Assembly: GCF_001049755.1 (NCBI RefSeq)
Contig: NZ_CVLB01000003.1
Location: forward strand, 310,001-374,000
DNA from: Brachyspira suanatina
Lineage (GTDB): Bacteria; Spirochaetota; Brachyspiria; Brachyspirales; Brachyspiraceae
DNA: 64,000 nucleotides
Direction: 5' to 3'
The translations under genes and the position numbers were made by a program. The notes beneath the pieces are model-generated. The model saw only the letters and a program-made list of their open reading frames with translations, was not told the origin of the DNA and made no database searches. Numbering within the stretch: the stretch's first letter is position 1; the number at the start of each line of letters is the position of its first letter. Shown here in pieces: positions 16,797 to 26,034 of the stretch.

Positions 16797-17651
16797 ATGG
16801 ATTTATATACTTTTGTTTCTATAACGCTTGGATTTATAGCTTTTATTTTATTTTTAAGATTTCTTTATTATATATTTGGAAATGTTAAAGATAAAATGAA
16901 AGATATTAATATAGAAGCTAAACATAAAGACGGACATCAATTTAATATCAATTCCAATTTTGATAATAAAATAAAAGAAGTAAAAAAAGAAATTTTAAAT
17001 AATGATGAAATAAATGAAGAAAAACTTCTTAATAATTTAAATATTAAAGTGCCTACTGAAAAAGAATTTAATTATCAGGAAGCTATAAAAAAATATCAGG
17101 CAGAAATATATAATCTTAAAAATAAATATATCAGTAAAACTATATATATAGCTTTTTTGTATATAGTTCTTAATTGGGAGGCTTATACACGTAAAGTTTT
17201 CAGGAAAGTAATTTATAAAAATGGAATAAGTAAATATGAAGGGCATAAATATTCAGAGTATAAACAGAAATATATTGATAATATAATTTTAGCTTTTAAT
17301 CAATTATTACAAAGAAGCGAAATAAAAAGTCTTAAAAACAAAGAAATAAAAATAATACTTAATACTAATATGCTTCTTTTTAATATGGAGCTTAATAGAA
17401 TATTTGATGATATAAAAAACAGACATATAGATGCAGAAAACAGCAGAAAAGAAATTAATCTCTCCGCAATAAAAGATAATTATGACAACAGAGAAATTAT
17501 TGAAAGTGAGCTTGAGAATATTAATGATTTTAATGAGGCTTTAAGAGAAATAGAAGACAGCATATTAAATAAAGATATAAAAGAATTGAAAGAATTTATT
17601 TTAGGCAATTTTTTGAATATGTTAAAAAATAATGTTAGGAATAGTAAATGA
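16797..17651 (+). CDS. Membrane-anchored coiled-coil protein in the lysis cassette
   Basis: A 284-residue protein. Residues ~5-30 form one transmembrane helix (FVSITLGFIAFILFLRFLYYIF), followed by long charged helices with a short hydrophobic helix near 110-125. It follows the endolysin by 12 bp, and its stop overlaps the next start (ATGA). It has no recognised domain and is too long for a classical holin. It could be a lysis regulator or a host-membrane protein. Confidence 0.5.
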   Translation: MDLYTFVSITLGFIAFILFLRFLYYIFGNVKDKMKDINIEAKHKDGHQFNINSNFDNKIKEVKKEILNNDEINEEKLLNNLNIKVPTEKEFNYQEAIKKYQAEIYNLKNKYISKTIYIAFLYIVLNWEAYTRKVFRKVIYKNGISKYEGHKYSEYKQKYIDNIILAFNQLLQRSEIKSLKNKEIKIILNTNMLLFNMELNRIFDDIKNRHIDAENSRKEINLSAIKDNYDNREIIESELENINDFNEALREIEDSILNKDIKELKEFILGNFLNMLKNNVRNSK

Positions 17652-17905
17652 GTATATTTAATTTTACAGACAAACATAATGCCAATAAAAAACTTTCTAT
17701 ATATACAAGCATAATAAGTTTTTTACTTGGTTGTATTTGGGTATTTGTTAATTTAATTTGGCGAGGCAGAATAATAACTAAAGAAGAATCAATAGCCGTA
17801 GTTATAATTCTTTTGGGGCTTAATGCTGTAAGTTTTGGGAGTGATTTGAGAGGATTTATAAAGCTTTTAAAAAATAAGGATAATAAAAAAAATGATAATG
17901 ATTAG
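17648..17905 (+). CDS. Holin-like two-helix membrane protein
   Basis: An 85-residue protein with two transmembrane helices (about residues 17-37 and 48-66), a charged N-terminus and a lysine/aspartate-rich C-terminal tail, the outline of a class II holin. Translation is probably coupled to the previous gene through the four-base overlap. A holin is needed for the signal-less endolysin, and this is the best candidate in the cassette. The assignment is by topology only. Confidence 0.5.
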   Translation: MSIFNFTDKHNANKKLSIYTSIISFLLGCIWVFVNLIWRGRIITKEESIAVVIILLGLNAVSFGSDLRGFIKLLKNKDNKKNDND

Positions 17906-18254
17906 TATGTTTTTTAATTTATTTAAATCTAAATTTATTGATTTTGTAAAGTCAAAATATTTTTTATTATTTATTATAATAGCTTGTATAACTATATATA
18001 TATTATTTTTGAATATTAGTCTGAATAATAAAAATAAAGAAATAGATAAATTAAATAATAATATAATCAATCTTAAAGCTACTAACTTCTTATTGTATAA
18101 GGATATTAATTTCAAACATAAGCAGTTGATTATATTAGACACTTTTACAAATAGTGATAATGCTATACAAAATATTAAAAATAAAAAATTAAGTGATGAT
18201 AGTATAAATGCTTTAAATATTATTATTAATGATTATAGAAAAACATTAGAATAG
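17892..18254 (+). CDS. Inner-membrane spanin-like (i-spanin) protein
   Basis: A 120-residue protein overlapping the holin-like gene by 14 bases. A transmembrane helix at ~22-43 (YFLLFIIIACITIYILFL) is followed by a coiled coil (NKNKEIDKLNNNIINLK) and a helical periplasmic part, the Rz-type layout. The next gene encodes a short lipoprotein, as expected for the outer-membrane partner. Spanins fuse inner and outer membranes in the last lysis step. The call is by architecture and pairing. Confidence 0.55.
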   Translation: MIMISMFFNLFKSKFIDFVKSKYFLLFIIIACITIYILFLNISLNNKNKEIDKLNNNIINLKATNFLLYKDINFKHKQLIILDTFTNSDNAIQNIKNKKLSDDSINALNIIINDYRKTLE

Positions 18255-18269
18255 GATTATAAAAAATAT

Positions 18270-18476
18270 ATGAAATATTTGATTTTTTTATGTTATTTTT
18301 TTGTGATAGGATGTTGCTCAACTAAGTACATTACCGTTCCGTTGATAGATTCTCCAGGTATATATAACCCAGGTATAGTATATACTGAAAAGGACTTAAT
18401 CAGAGAATATAAACGCTCTTTAATGAAAATAAGTGAATGGCAAAATTGGTATAATGTTCAAACAAATATAAATTAA
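18270..18476 (+). CDS. Outer-membrane spanin-like lipoprotein (o-spanin)
   Basis: A 68-residue lipoprotein with signal sequence and lipobox VIGCC, giving a mature protein of about 54 residues. The mature part begins STKYITVPLIDSP and ends in a helical EWQNWYNVQTNIN, similar in outline to Rz1/o-spanin proteins that pair with the preceding i-spanin. It closes the cluster, and the next gene is a chemoreceptor with its own promoter. Confidence 0.55.
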   Translation: MKYLIFLCYFFVIGCCSTKYITVPLIDSPGIYNPGIVYTEKDLIREYKRSLMKISEWQNWYNVQTNIN

Positions 18477-18530
18477 TTTTACAATTAATTAATAAAATTT
18501 TATATTAAAATAATATTTTAGAACAAAATA

Positions 18531-18559
18531 TTGACATATAATTGTTTTTTGTATAGAAT
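18531..18559 (+). promoter_or_regulatory. Sigma-70-type promoter for the first chemoreceptor
   Basis: TTGACA, 17-bp spacer, TAGAAT; the start codon is 35 bp downstream. This marks the boundary between the GTA cluster and host genes. Confidence 0.7.
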
Positions 18560-18593
18560 ACTTGCATCAAAATATATGAGGTAAATTTTTATT

Positions 18594-20474
18594 ATGAAGA
18601 AGGTAAAATTGCCAAAAGCAAGTACAGTTTTTAAAATGGGTAAATTTGATAGTATAATGTTTAAAATACCATTAATGGTTATAGTAATGATACTTATATT
18701 ATCGGTAACAATTATAAGCGTTTCAATCAGTTTAGCAACTAAAGAATTAAATAATGTAACAGCATCTGGGTTTGAGACTTCTGTTAATGGTTTTTCGTCC
18801 CTAATAGATAGCATACTATCTTATCAGTCTACGCTTATAGAATCTTATGCAAATATTCCTACGATAAAAGAATATGTTTCAAGCCATAGTGAAGAAGTTC
18901 AAAATAGAGCAATAAGAACTATGACAGTATTATTTGATAATAATGATTATATAATAGATTTACTTATGCTTGATTTGAATGGAAAAGTAATTGAAAGTTA
19001 TGACGGAAGTAAAGATTTAACAGGTACAGATATATCCACAAAATACAATAGATTATGGACAGCATTTGTTAATCAAAATTATAAAACTACATTATCATAT
19101 AGCATATACAAAGAAGGAAATGATATAATACTTCCTGTTTTACAAGGTGTTAAGGATAATAATAATACTGTAGTTGGAGCTTTTATAGCTTATGTAAATT
19201 GGGGAAAGATAATTGATGAAAGTTTAAAAGATTCAAAAAATCAATTTTCAACAGAAAAAACACTTTTTATTATCAATGATTATTCAGAAATAGTTTATCA
19301 TAATAATAAAGACAGATTATTTTCTAAAGCTACAGATTCTCTTATAATACCAGAAAATGAAGTATCAGGACTTCTTAGTTATGTAAGAGAGGGAGTAGGA
19401 ATATCAGCATTTTTCAAGAAATTATCTACAACTAGATGGATAATGGTGGAAAGAACAACTGATGACTTACTGTACGCACCAGGTAAAAAGATGATATTAA
19501 TAGGCATTATAATAGGAATTATTGGAGTAATAATTTCTGCTGTTGTTACGATTTTCTATATAAATGGTACTATTAAACCTATAAAGTTTATAGTAAAAGA
19601 AGCACATGATATGGCTGAGGGTAATTTTGCTTTGAGTGCTACTATAGAAAATAGACATGATGAAATAGGTGAATTATCTCATTCATTCCAGGTTATGAGA
19701 GATAAAATAGTAAGTGTCATAACAGATGTATTAGACGCTTCTACAGAAATAGCTAATGCTGCTACTGAATTATATAAAGGCGGAGAGGATTTAGCAGAGA
19801 GAACAGAGTATCAGGCATCTAGTTTGGAAGAAACAGCTTCATCTATGGAAGAGATGGCTTCTACTATAAAATCTTCTGCTCAGCATTCTATTGATGGAAA
19901 TAATGTTATGATAGATTCAAGAAATGCAGTTGAAGAAGGCGCTGTTGTTATTGGAAACACAACTAAAATGATAGAAGATGTTTATGAGTCTAGTGCCAAA
20001 ATAAAGAATATCACTAAAGTGATAGAAGATATTGCTTTTCAAACTAACATACTTGCTTTGAATGCTTCTGTAGAGGCAGCAAGAGCTGGAGATCAAGGAA
20101 GGGGTTTTGCAGTAGTAGCAAGCGAAGTAAGAAACTTAGCGCAGAACTCTCAAGCATCAGCAAAGGATATAACTTTACTTATAGATGATATATATGATAA
20201 AATAAATAAATCAGCAGAAATGGCAAGACATTCTCAGGAAATATTCAGCGATATAGAATCAAAAATAGAAGAGACTTCTAAGATAATGAGAGATATAAGT
20301 CATACAGCAGTGGAGCAGGAAGCTGGAGTAGATCAAGTTAATAGTGCGGTATCTAAGATGGATAGCATAACTCAGCAGAATGCTTCTTTAGTAGAAGAGT
20401 CTACAGCGGCATCTAAATCTTTATTAGATCAGGCTAAACATTTGGAAGAATTAATGTCATTTTTTAGACTTTAA
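18594..20474 (+). CDS. Methyl-accepting chemotaxis protein (first of a tandem pair)
   Basis: A 626-residue transmembrane chemoreceptor. One helix lies near residues 22-47, an extracytoplasmic Cache-type sensor at ~55-295, a second helix at ~300-325, HAMP at ~326-378, and the signalling domain at ~400-620. The hairpin tip carries [20 protein letters not shown] and [16 protein letters not shown]. It senses a small molecule and controls CheA. The signalling half is almost identical to the next gene, while the sensor half differs, so the two likely detect different ligands. I recall chemoreceptor genes flanking VSH-1 in B. hyodysenteriae, which supports the GTA call. Confidence 0.95.
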   Translation: MKKVKLPKASTVFKMGKFDSIMFKIPLMVIVMILILSVTIISVSISLATKELNNVTASGFETSVNGFSSLIDSILSYQSTLIESYANIPTIKEYVSSHSEEVQNRAIRTMTVLFDNNDYIIDLLMLDLNGKVIESYDGSKDLTGTDISTKYNRLWTAFVNQNYKTTLSYSIYKEGNDIILPVLQGVKDNNNTVVGAFIAYVNWGKIIDESLKDSKNQFSTEKTLFIINDYSEIVYHNNKDRLFSKATDSLIIPENEVSGLLSYVREGVGISAFFKKLSTTRWIMVERTTDDLLYAPGKKMILIGIIIGIIGVIISAVVTIFYINGTIKPIKFIVKEAHDMAEGNFALSATIENRHDEIGELSHSFQVMRDKIVSVITDVLDASTEIANAATELYKGGEDLAERTEYQASSLEETASSMEEMASTIKSSAQHSIDGNNVMIDSRNAVEEGAVVIGNTTKMIEDVYESSAKIKNITKVIEDIAFQTNILALNASVEAARAGDQGRGFAVVASEVRNLAQNSQASAKDITLLIDDIYDKINKSAEMARHSQEIFSDIESKIEETSKIMRDISHTAVEQEAGVDQVNSAVSKMDSITQQNASLVEESTAASKSLLDQAKHLEELMSFFRL

Positions 20475-20595
20475 GCAGCTTTATGAGTGAAAATTAAGTA
20501 ATATTTTTTGTTTTTATATTTGTTTTTTTCATTAATATATAAAACTTTTTTGGAACTTATTTATAATAATAAATTTATATTATTGTTTTTTTTAA

Positions 20596-20624
20596 TTGAC
20601 TTTTTTTATTAACTAAATTATACT
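20596..20624 (+). promoter_or_regulatory. Sigma-70-type promoter for the second chemoreceptor
   Basis: TTGACT, 17-bp spacer, TATACT; it gives a leader of about 80 nt before the ATG at 20712. Confidence 0.65.
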
Positions 20625-20711
20625 TTATGCAAGTGTAGTGTTGGTAGTTTTCTTATTATAAAGTAATATCTAGTTTTAAATATTTAAGTAATTTATTTAT
20701 AGAGGTCTTTT

Positions 20712-22562
20712 ATGAAAAGGTTTAATAGTATAACTTTTAAAATTCCTTTAATTGTTAATATAGTTATAGTTGTATTATCATTTACAATTATATTTTCTTC
20801 TATTCGAATAGCCAGCAAAGCAATAAATAATGCTACATATTCAGGATTTGAAACTTCTGTTAATGGCTATTCAACATTGCTTGATACAATACTTGAAGAT
20901 CAGCTTCTTATAATGGATGCATATTCAAGAATACCTACGATAATAGAGTATATGGAAACAAGAAGCGAATATGTAAAAGATAGAGCCATACAAACTATGA
21001 TCAATTTATTTGATAATAATGATTATATAGTTACATTAGATTTAATAGACTTAGATGGAAAAGTAATAGAAGCTTATAATGGAGATGATAAGAATGCCGG
21101 ATTAGATATGGCAGCAGCATATCCTCAATTATGGAAAGAGTTTGTTGATTCAGGATATGATCATGCTACTAGTGATGACATATATAAATCAGACATAAAT
21201 AAAGGATTTGTACTTCCTATATTGCATTCTATATATAATTTAGATAATAAACTTATAGGCAGTTTTGTTGCTTTTGTGGATTGGAGCAGAATAATAAATG
21301 ACACTTTAGAAGATACAAGAAATGAATTATCAGAAGAGAAAACTATATTTGTTGTAAATGAGGCAGATTTACAGTGCGTATATCATAATATTGATTCTAC
21401 AATAGGTATTAAAGCAAATGAATCTCTTATGCCTCCTGCAGGAAAAGCTTCAGGAATATTCACATATACTTTTAATGATGTTACTAGAACAGCATTTTTC
21501 AAAAGAATGCAAACACAGCCTTGGTTTATGATGGCTGGTATTACACAGAAGTTATTGTATGCAGAAAGTAAAAAAATGACTATAATAGGAATACTATTGG
21601 GTGTAATAGGTATTATTGTATCTTCTATAGTATCAGGATTCTATATAGGTAAATCTATAAAACCTATAAAAAATATAGTTGATGAAGCTCATGAAATGGC
21701 TAATGGAAATTTTGTTTTTCAGTCTAAATTTACTAGCAGACATGATGAAATAGGAGAATTATCACAGTCATTTGATATGATGAGAAATAGATTTGTAGAG
21801 GTAATTTCTGAAGTACTTAATGCCTCTAAAGAAATAGCAAGCGCTGCTTCAGAACTTCATAAAGGCAGTGAAGATTTGGCTAGCAGAACAGAATATCAGG
21901 CATCTAGTTTGGAAGAAACAGCTTCATCTATGGAAGAGATGGCTTCTACTATAAAATCATCAGCTCAAAATTCTGTAGACGGTAATGAGGTAATGATGGC
22001 TTCAAGAAATGCAGTATTAGAAGGCGGAAGTGTTATAGCTAATACTACTAAAATGATAGAAGATGTTTATGATGCCAGTGCTAAGATAAAAAATATCACA
22101 AAAGTAATAGAAGATATTGCTTTTCAAACAAATATACTTGCTTTGAATGCTTCAGTAGAGGCAGCAAGAGCAGGAGATCAGGGCAGAGGTTTTGCAGTAG
22201 TAGCAAGCGAGGTAAGAAACTTAGCTCAGAATTCACAAACTTCAGCTAAAGATATAACAGTTCTTATAGAAGATATATATGAAAAGATAAATAAATCAGC
22301 AGAGATGGCAAGACATTCGCAAGAGATATTCAGTGATATAGAATCAAAAATAGAAGAGACTTCTAAGATAATGAGAGACATAAGTCATACAGCAGTGGAG
22401 CAGGAAGCCGGAGTAGATCAAGTTAATAGTGCGGTATCTAAAATGGATAGCATAACTCAGCAGAATGCTTCTTTAGTAGAAGAGTCTACAGCAGCATCTA
22501 AGGCTTTATTAGATCAGGCTAATCATTTGGAAGAGCTTATGTCATTCTTTAAAGTGTATTAA
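20712..22562 (+). CDS. Methyl-accepting chemotaxis protein (second of a tandem pair)
   Basis: A 616-residue paralogue of the previous gene with the same order: transmembrane helix near 10-33, Cache-type sensor to ~280, second helix ~288-312, HAMP, and methyl-accepting domain from ~390. It starts at ATG after AGAGG. Sensor domains share a framework ([18 protein letters not shown] here, [18 protein letters not shown] there) but diverge in the ligand-facing middle. The last ~220 residues are nearly identical even at the DNA level, a sign of recent duplication or gene conversion. It has its own promoter and terminator. Confidence 0.95.
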   Translation: MKRFNSITFKIPLIVNIVIVVLSFTIIFSSIRIASKAINNATYSGFETSVNGYSTLLDTILEDQLLIMDAYSRIPTIIEYMETRSEYVKDRAIQTMINLFDNNDYIVTLDLIDLDGKVIEAYNGDDKNAGLDMAAAYPQLWKEFVDSGYDHATSDDIYKSDINKGFVLPILHSIYNLDNKLIGSFVAFVDWSRIINDTLEDTRNELSEEKTIFVVNEADLQCVYHNIDSTIGIKANESLMPPAGKASGIFTYTFNDVTRTAFFKRMQTQPWFMMAGITQKLLYAESKKMTIIGILLGVIGIIVSSIVSGFYIGKSIKPIKNIVDEAHEMANGNFVFQSKFTSRHDEIGELSQSFDMMRNRFVEVISEVLNASKEIASAASELHKGSEDLASRTEYQASSLEETASSMEEMASTIKSSAQNSVDGNEVMMASRNAVLEGGSVIANTTKMIEDVYDASAKIKNITKVIEDIAFQTNILALNASVEAARAGDQGRGFAVVASEVRNLAQNSQTSAKDITVLIEDIYEKINKSAEMARHSQEIFSDIESKIEETSKIMRDISHTAVEQEAGVDQVNSAVSKMDSITQQNASLVEESTAASKALLDQANHLEELMSFFKVY

Positions 22563-22584
22563 ATATTTATTTATGCGATTTTTA

Positions 22585-22615
22585 AGCCTATAGATAATTT
22601 TCTATAGGCTTTTTT
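22585..22615 (+). terminator. Intrinsic terminator after the chemoreceptor pair
   Basis: Perfect 10-bp stem, arms AGCCTATAGA and TCTATAGGCT, followed by five T. Confidence 0.85.
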
Positions 22616-22681
22616 ATATTTGCATTCTTTTATAAAAAAATATATATTGTTTTATATAATAAATTAAAAGAAATAGTAAAA

Positions 22682-23512
22682 ATGAAATATAAATTAATAC
22701 TTTTGATAATTTTATTTATATCTTGTAGAAATAATAATAATGTAGCTAATGAAAATACATTAAAGAGAGAGGAAATAGAACCCAATAACTCTTTAGAATA
22801 TTCTCAATATATAGACTGCAATACTGTAATAAGCGGAAATATTGATGATTATGATGATGTAGATTTTTATCAGATAAATCCTACTAATGGTTTTGTTATG
22901 GATTTTTCTATGTCTGTTTATAATCTTGATGCTAATATATCAATGAATATTATTTCTACTAATAATGATACAATATTTAGTATTAATTCTGAAGATATTG
23001 CTAATTATAAAGGATTTATAGAGTTAAAAGATATTCTTCTTAATGATGATGCTTATTATTTAAAATTAAATTCGGATAAAGAATGCAAATATAATTTGAA
23101 GTTCATATTTAATGATGATTATATTCCTGCAAATGAAGCCGAACCTAATAATACTATTTATGAAGCTAATAGTATTCATTATCCTAACGAAATGGTTTAC
23201 GGATATTTTATAAAGAATTATTTTAATCTAGATGAATATATTAAACAATATATAAAAAAATCCGGATTAATAGATATAGATTTTTATCAGATAAAAAATG
23301 ATACAGATATAAATACCTCTATAAATATTAAATTAGAATATTCAAAAGATATAGATATTATTCTATTTGATGAAAATTATAATTATTTAAAACAGGCTAT
23401 AAATCAATTGAATACAGGATTTGCTCCTAATAAAAAGTATTATATAGCATTAGTATGTTATGGAGATAAATATATAACAGATAGATATATTTTACATTAT
23501 GAATTTAATTAA
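22682..23512 (+). CDS. Lipoprotein with two PPC-like domains
   Basis: A 276-residue protein with a hydrophobic leader ending in lipobox FISC at Cys 15, then an Asn-rich linker. Two similar domains follow: the first begins EPNNSLEYSQYI and contains ISGNIDDYDDVDFYQI, the second begins EPNNTIYEANSI and contains IDIDFYQI. This is the pre-peptidase C-terminal (PPC) domain pattern, a beta sandwich of secreted proteins. It probably sits on the periplasmic or outer surface. No catalytic domain is attached. Confidence 0.7.
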   Translation: MKYKLILLIILFISCRNNNNVANENTLKREEIEPNNSLEYSQYIDCNTVISGNIDDYDDVDFYQINPTNGFVMDFSMSVYNLDANISMNIISTNNDTIFSINSEDIANYKGFIELKDILLNDDAYYLKLNSDKECKYNLKFIFNDDYIPANEAEPNNTIYEANSIHYPNEMVYGYFIKNYFNLDEYIKQYIKKSGLIDIDFYQIKNDTDINTSINIKLEYSKDIDIILFDENYNYLKQAINQLNTGFAPNKKYYIALVCYGDKYITDRYILHYEFN

Positions 23513-23535
23513 CATTCTTTAATTGATAAGTACTA

Positions 23536-23564
23536 TTGACAAAGTAATATTTTTAATATAAAAT
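23536..23564 (+). promoter_or_regulatory. Promoter of the nhaC leader transcript
   Basis: TTGACA, 17-bp spacer, TAAAAT; the expected transcript start is near 23571. Confidence 0.7.
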
Positions 23565-23570
23565 GATTCT

Positions 23571-23735
23571 TACTACAAAAAGTAAGAGTAATTTTGGATA
23601 TTTTCTATGAATAATTCTTTTTTATATAAAAAGCTAAAAGAAACCTTCTGTTTTTGGGAGTGTTGAATTATTATATTTTGACAAATATAATAATTTTTTA
23701 ATATTTAGCCTCCCTAAATAAGGGGGCTTTTTTAT
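23571..23735 (+). promoter_or_regulatory. Attenuator leader (riboswitch candidate) of nhaC
   Basis: About 160 nt of leader. A perfect 13-bp hairpin lies at 23666-23695 (arms AATTATTATATTT and AAATATAATAATT, loop TGAC). A terminator follows at 23708-23733 (GCCTCCCT with AGGGGGC, then T6). GGGAG at 23656-23660 can pair with CTCCC at 23710-23714, the 5' arm of that terminator, so two exclusive folds exist. I do not recognise the aptamer class. Confidence 0.6.
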
Positions 23736-23802
23736 ATTTTAACGATTATTTTAATAGATGATTCAAGATTATAAAGGTGTATATATTAATTAGGAGTAAC
23801 TT

Positions 23803-25434
23803 ATGGAACATTATGGTCTGTTGGGCATTATACCGCCTCTTTTAGCCATTATACTTGCTTTAGTAACCAAAGAAGTTATTATTTCACTTACGCTTGGTAT
23901 ACTATCTGGAACTTTAATAATAGCTCATGGTAATGTATTTACTGCTATTACAATATTTACTGATAAGGTAGCAGAGATGAGCGGGGACGCTTGGAATATA
24001 AGAATACTTTTATTCTGTGCTTTGCTTGGTGCTTTTGTTAGTATGCTTTCAAAAACAGGAGCTACTAAGGCTTTCGGTTTATGGGCTAGTAAATATTTAA
24101 AAACTAAGAAAAGTATACTTATATTTACTTGGTTTTTCGGACTTATCATATTTATAGATGATTATTTTAATAGTTTATCTGTTGGTACTGTTATGCGTCC
24201 AGTTTCAGATCAGAATAAAATTTCAAGAGCTAAACTTGCATACATATTAGATTCTACTGCAGCTCCTGTATGTATACTTGCTCCTATATCCACTTGGGTA
24301 GTAACAGTTATGAGTTATATAAGAGATTCAGAAGGTTTTGAATCTTTGAATATAAGTGAATTTGTTTTCTTTATAAAGATGATACCTTATTCTGTTTATC
24401 CGCTTCTTGCTTTAGCTTTTGTAGTTCTTATTTCTTTGGTATTTAAAGATTTCGGTCCTATGAAAAGAAGTGAAGACAATGCTCAAAATGGAAAACTTTT
24501 TGATGAGGAATTATACGGAGCTTGTCCTGGTAATATGGAAACTTCTTCAAACAATCAGGCTAAATGGTATGACATGGTTATAGCTATACTTGTACTTATA
24601 ATAGTTTGTATAGTGATGTTCCCTGTTACTACATATATGGGATTAGTAGGAAGTGATGGAATAACAACTTTCTCTCAAGCTATGTCAAGCATATCTTTGA
24701 ATCAGGCATTTTTGGATACTGACGCTTCTAAAGCTTTATTCTATGGTGCTGTTATTTCTCTTATGATAATGTACATCTACTATGTAGCTAGAAGATTATT
24801 GAGTGTTCGTTCTGCTGGAAACTCTATTATGGAAGGTGTTAAATCTATGGTTCCTGCATTAGTAGTTTTAGCATTAGCTTGGTCTATAGGAAGCGTTATC
24901 AAATCATCTCCTGCAGATGGTGGACTTGGACTTGCTGCTTTCTTATCTGAAGCTGTAAAAGGCGGCGGTTTCCCTCTTTGGATTCTTCCTGCTATAGGTT
25001 ATTTACTTGGATGTGTTATAGCTTTCTCTACTGGTACAAGCTGGGGTACTTTTGCTATACTTATTCCTATAGTTATACCTATTGCTAATGGGCTTGCTGC
25101 TGCTAATGGTTATACTGATAACGCTCTTCTTAATGTTCTTCTTATAAATGTTGGTTCTGTTGTTTCGGGTGCTGTATTCGGAGACCATTGTTCTCCTATA
25201 TCTGATACTACAATACTTTCATCTACTGGAAGTAACTGTCCTTTACTTGAGCATGTTGCAACACAGATCCCTTATGCTGGTTTGGTTGCTATATCTGCTT
25301 TTATTGGAGTAATAGTTGGAGGTATAACTTTAAATCCTATAGTTGCATTATTAATAGGTTTCATAGTAATGTGTGTACTTGCCTTACTTGCTCCTAAGTT
25401 TTATGATAAAATTTCAAGTTTTAAGAAAAGCTAA
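23803..25434 (+). CDS. NhaC-family Na+/H+ antiporter (or amino-acid/ion antiporter)
   Basis: A 543-residue integral membrane protein with about 12 hydrophobic helices and the NhaC-family features FIDDYFNSLSVGTVMRPVSD near residue 117, STGTSWGTFAILIPIVIP near 408 and GDHCSPISDTTILSSTGSNC near 460. NhaC-family proteins exchange Na+ for protons, or amino acids such as lysine, tyrosine or malate/lactate. Translation starts after TTAGGAG. The gene is single and controlled by the attenuator leader, which suggests response to an ion or metabolite. A terminator follows. Confidence 0.88.
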   Translation: MEHYGLLGIIPPLLAIILALVTKEVIISLTLGILSGTLIIAHGNVFTAITIFTDKVAEMSGDAWNIRILLFCALLGAFVSMLSKTGATKAFGLWASKYLKTKKSILIFTWFFGLIIFIDDYFNSLSVGTVMRPVSDQNKISRAKLAYILDSTAAPVCILAPISTWVVTVMSYIRDSEGFESLNISEFVFFIKMIPYSVYPLLALAFVVLISLVFKDFGPMKRSEDNAQNGKLFDEELYGACPGNMETSSNNQAKWYDMVIAILVLIIVCIVMFPVTTYMGLVGSDGITTFSQAMSSISLNQAFLDTDASKALFYGAVISLMIMYIYYVARRLLSVRSAGNSIMEGVKSMVPALVVLALAWSIGSVIKSSPADGGLGLAAFLSEAVKGGGFPLWILPAIGYLLGCVIAFSTGTSWGTFAILIPIVIPIANGLAAANGYTDNALLNVLLINVGSVVSGAVFGDHCSPISDTTILSSTGSNCPLLEHVATQIPYAGLVAISAFIGVIVGGITLNPIVALLIGFIVMCVLALLAPKFYDKISSFKKS

Positions 25435-25460
25435 TTAAATAAAAATATAATTAAAAAATA

Positions 25461-25500
25461 ATCCTTTAATATTATTCATTTAATATTAAAGGATTTTTTA
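25461..25500 (+). terminator. Intrinsic terminator after nhaC
   Basis: 14-bp stem, arms ATCCTTTAATATTA and TAATATTAAAGGAT, then TTTTTT. Confidence 0.85.
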
Positions 25501-25524
25501 TTTTATATAAATTCTATAAATTTA

Positions 25525-25980
25525 ATATCCGTTTGGGCGGGTGTTAACATTTCTAATTTCATAAAAAAGAAATTTTGTATTTTTATTACGTATGAATTCA
25601 AAAAGTAAAAAGGGCGTGGTATGTGATTAATTTTTTAAAACAAAAATTAATTAGAATTCCTACCCTTTAGATTTATCACTTTTTATGTATTTACAATATA
25701 ATTATATTTAATGTTTTAATTAGAAATTATATCTGCCCACCCAAGTATTTTTTTAATTTAAAAAATCACTAAACGCACGTTTAATTAAGCTAAATATATA
25801 GTTATATTTTAAATAGAAATTAAACTATATTTATAATTATGCTTACCGTGCGTTAAATATATTCTAAATTTAAATAAATCTTGGGTGGGTGCTTTAATTT
25901 CTAATCAAATTAAAAAAATAATTAAATCAAAATTTCAAATTGAACAATAAATATAAAGGGCGGGCGAATGTAAGTAAAAT
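25525..25980. repeat. Intergenic GC-banded palindromic repeat (copy 1)
   Basis: There is no gene in about 600 bp. GC-rich bands stand in A/T sequence in mirrored order: TTTGGGCGGGTG (~25533), AAAGGGCGTGG (~25608), CTACCCTTT (~25662), GCCCACCCAAG (~25735), AACGCACG (~25772), ACCGTGCGTT (~25846), CTTGGGTGGGTG (~25880) and AAAGGGCGGGCG (~25955). Bases ~25860-25980 are almost identical to ~28565-28685. Confidence 0.7.
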
Positions 25981-26034
25981 TTAAAAAATAAATTATTTAT
26001 TTTTCATTAAATCTAAATGCAATCAAATAAAAAA

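Noticed and set aside
964-18476. An ordinary integrated prophage with att sites
   Set aside because: No integrase, repressor, replication genes or convincing flanking direct repeats; the 23-bp repeats at 889 and 3316 do not bound the cluster.
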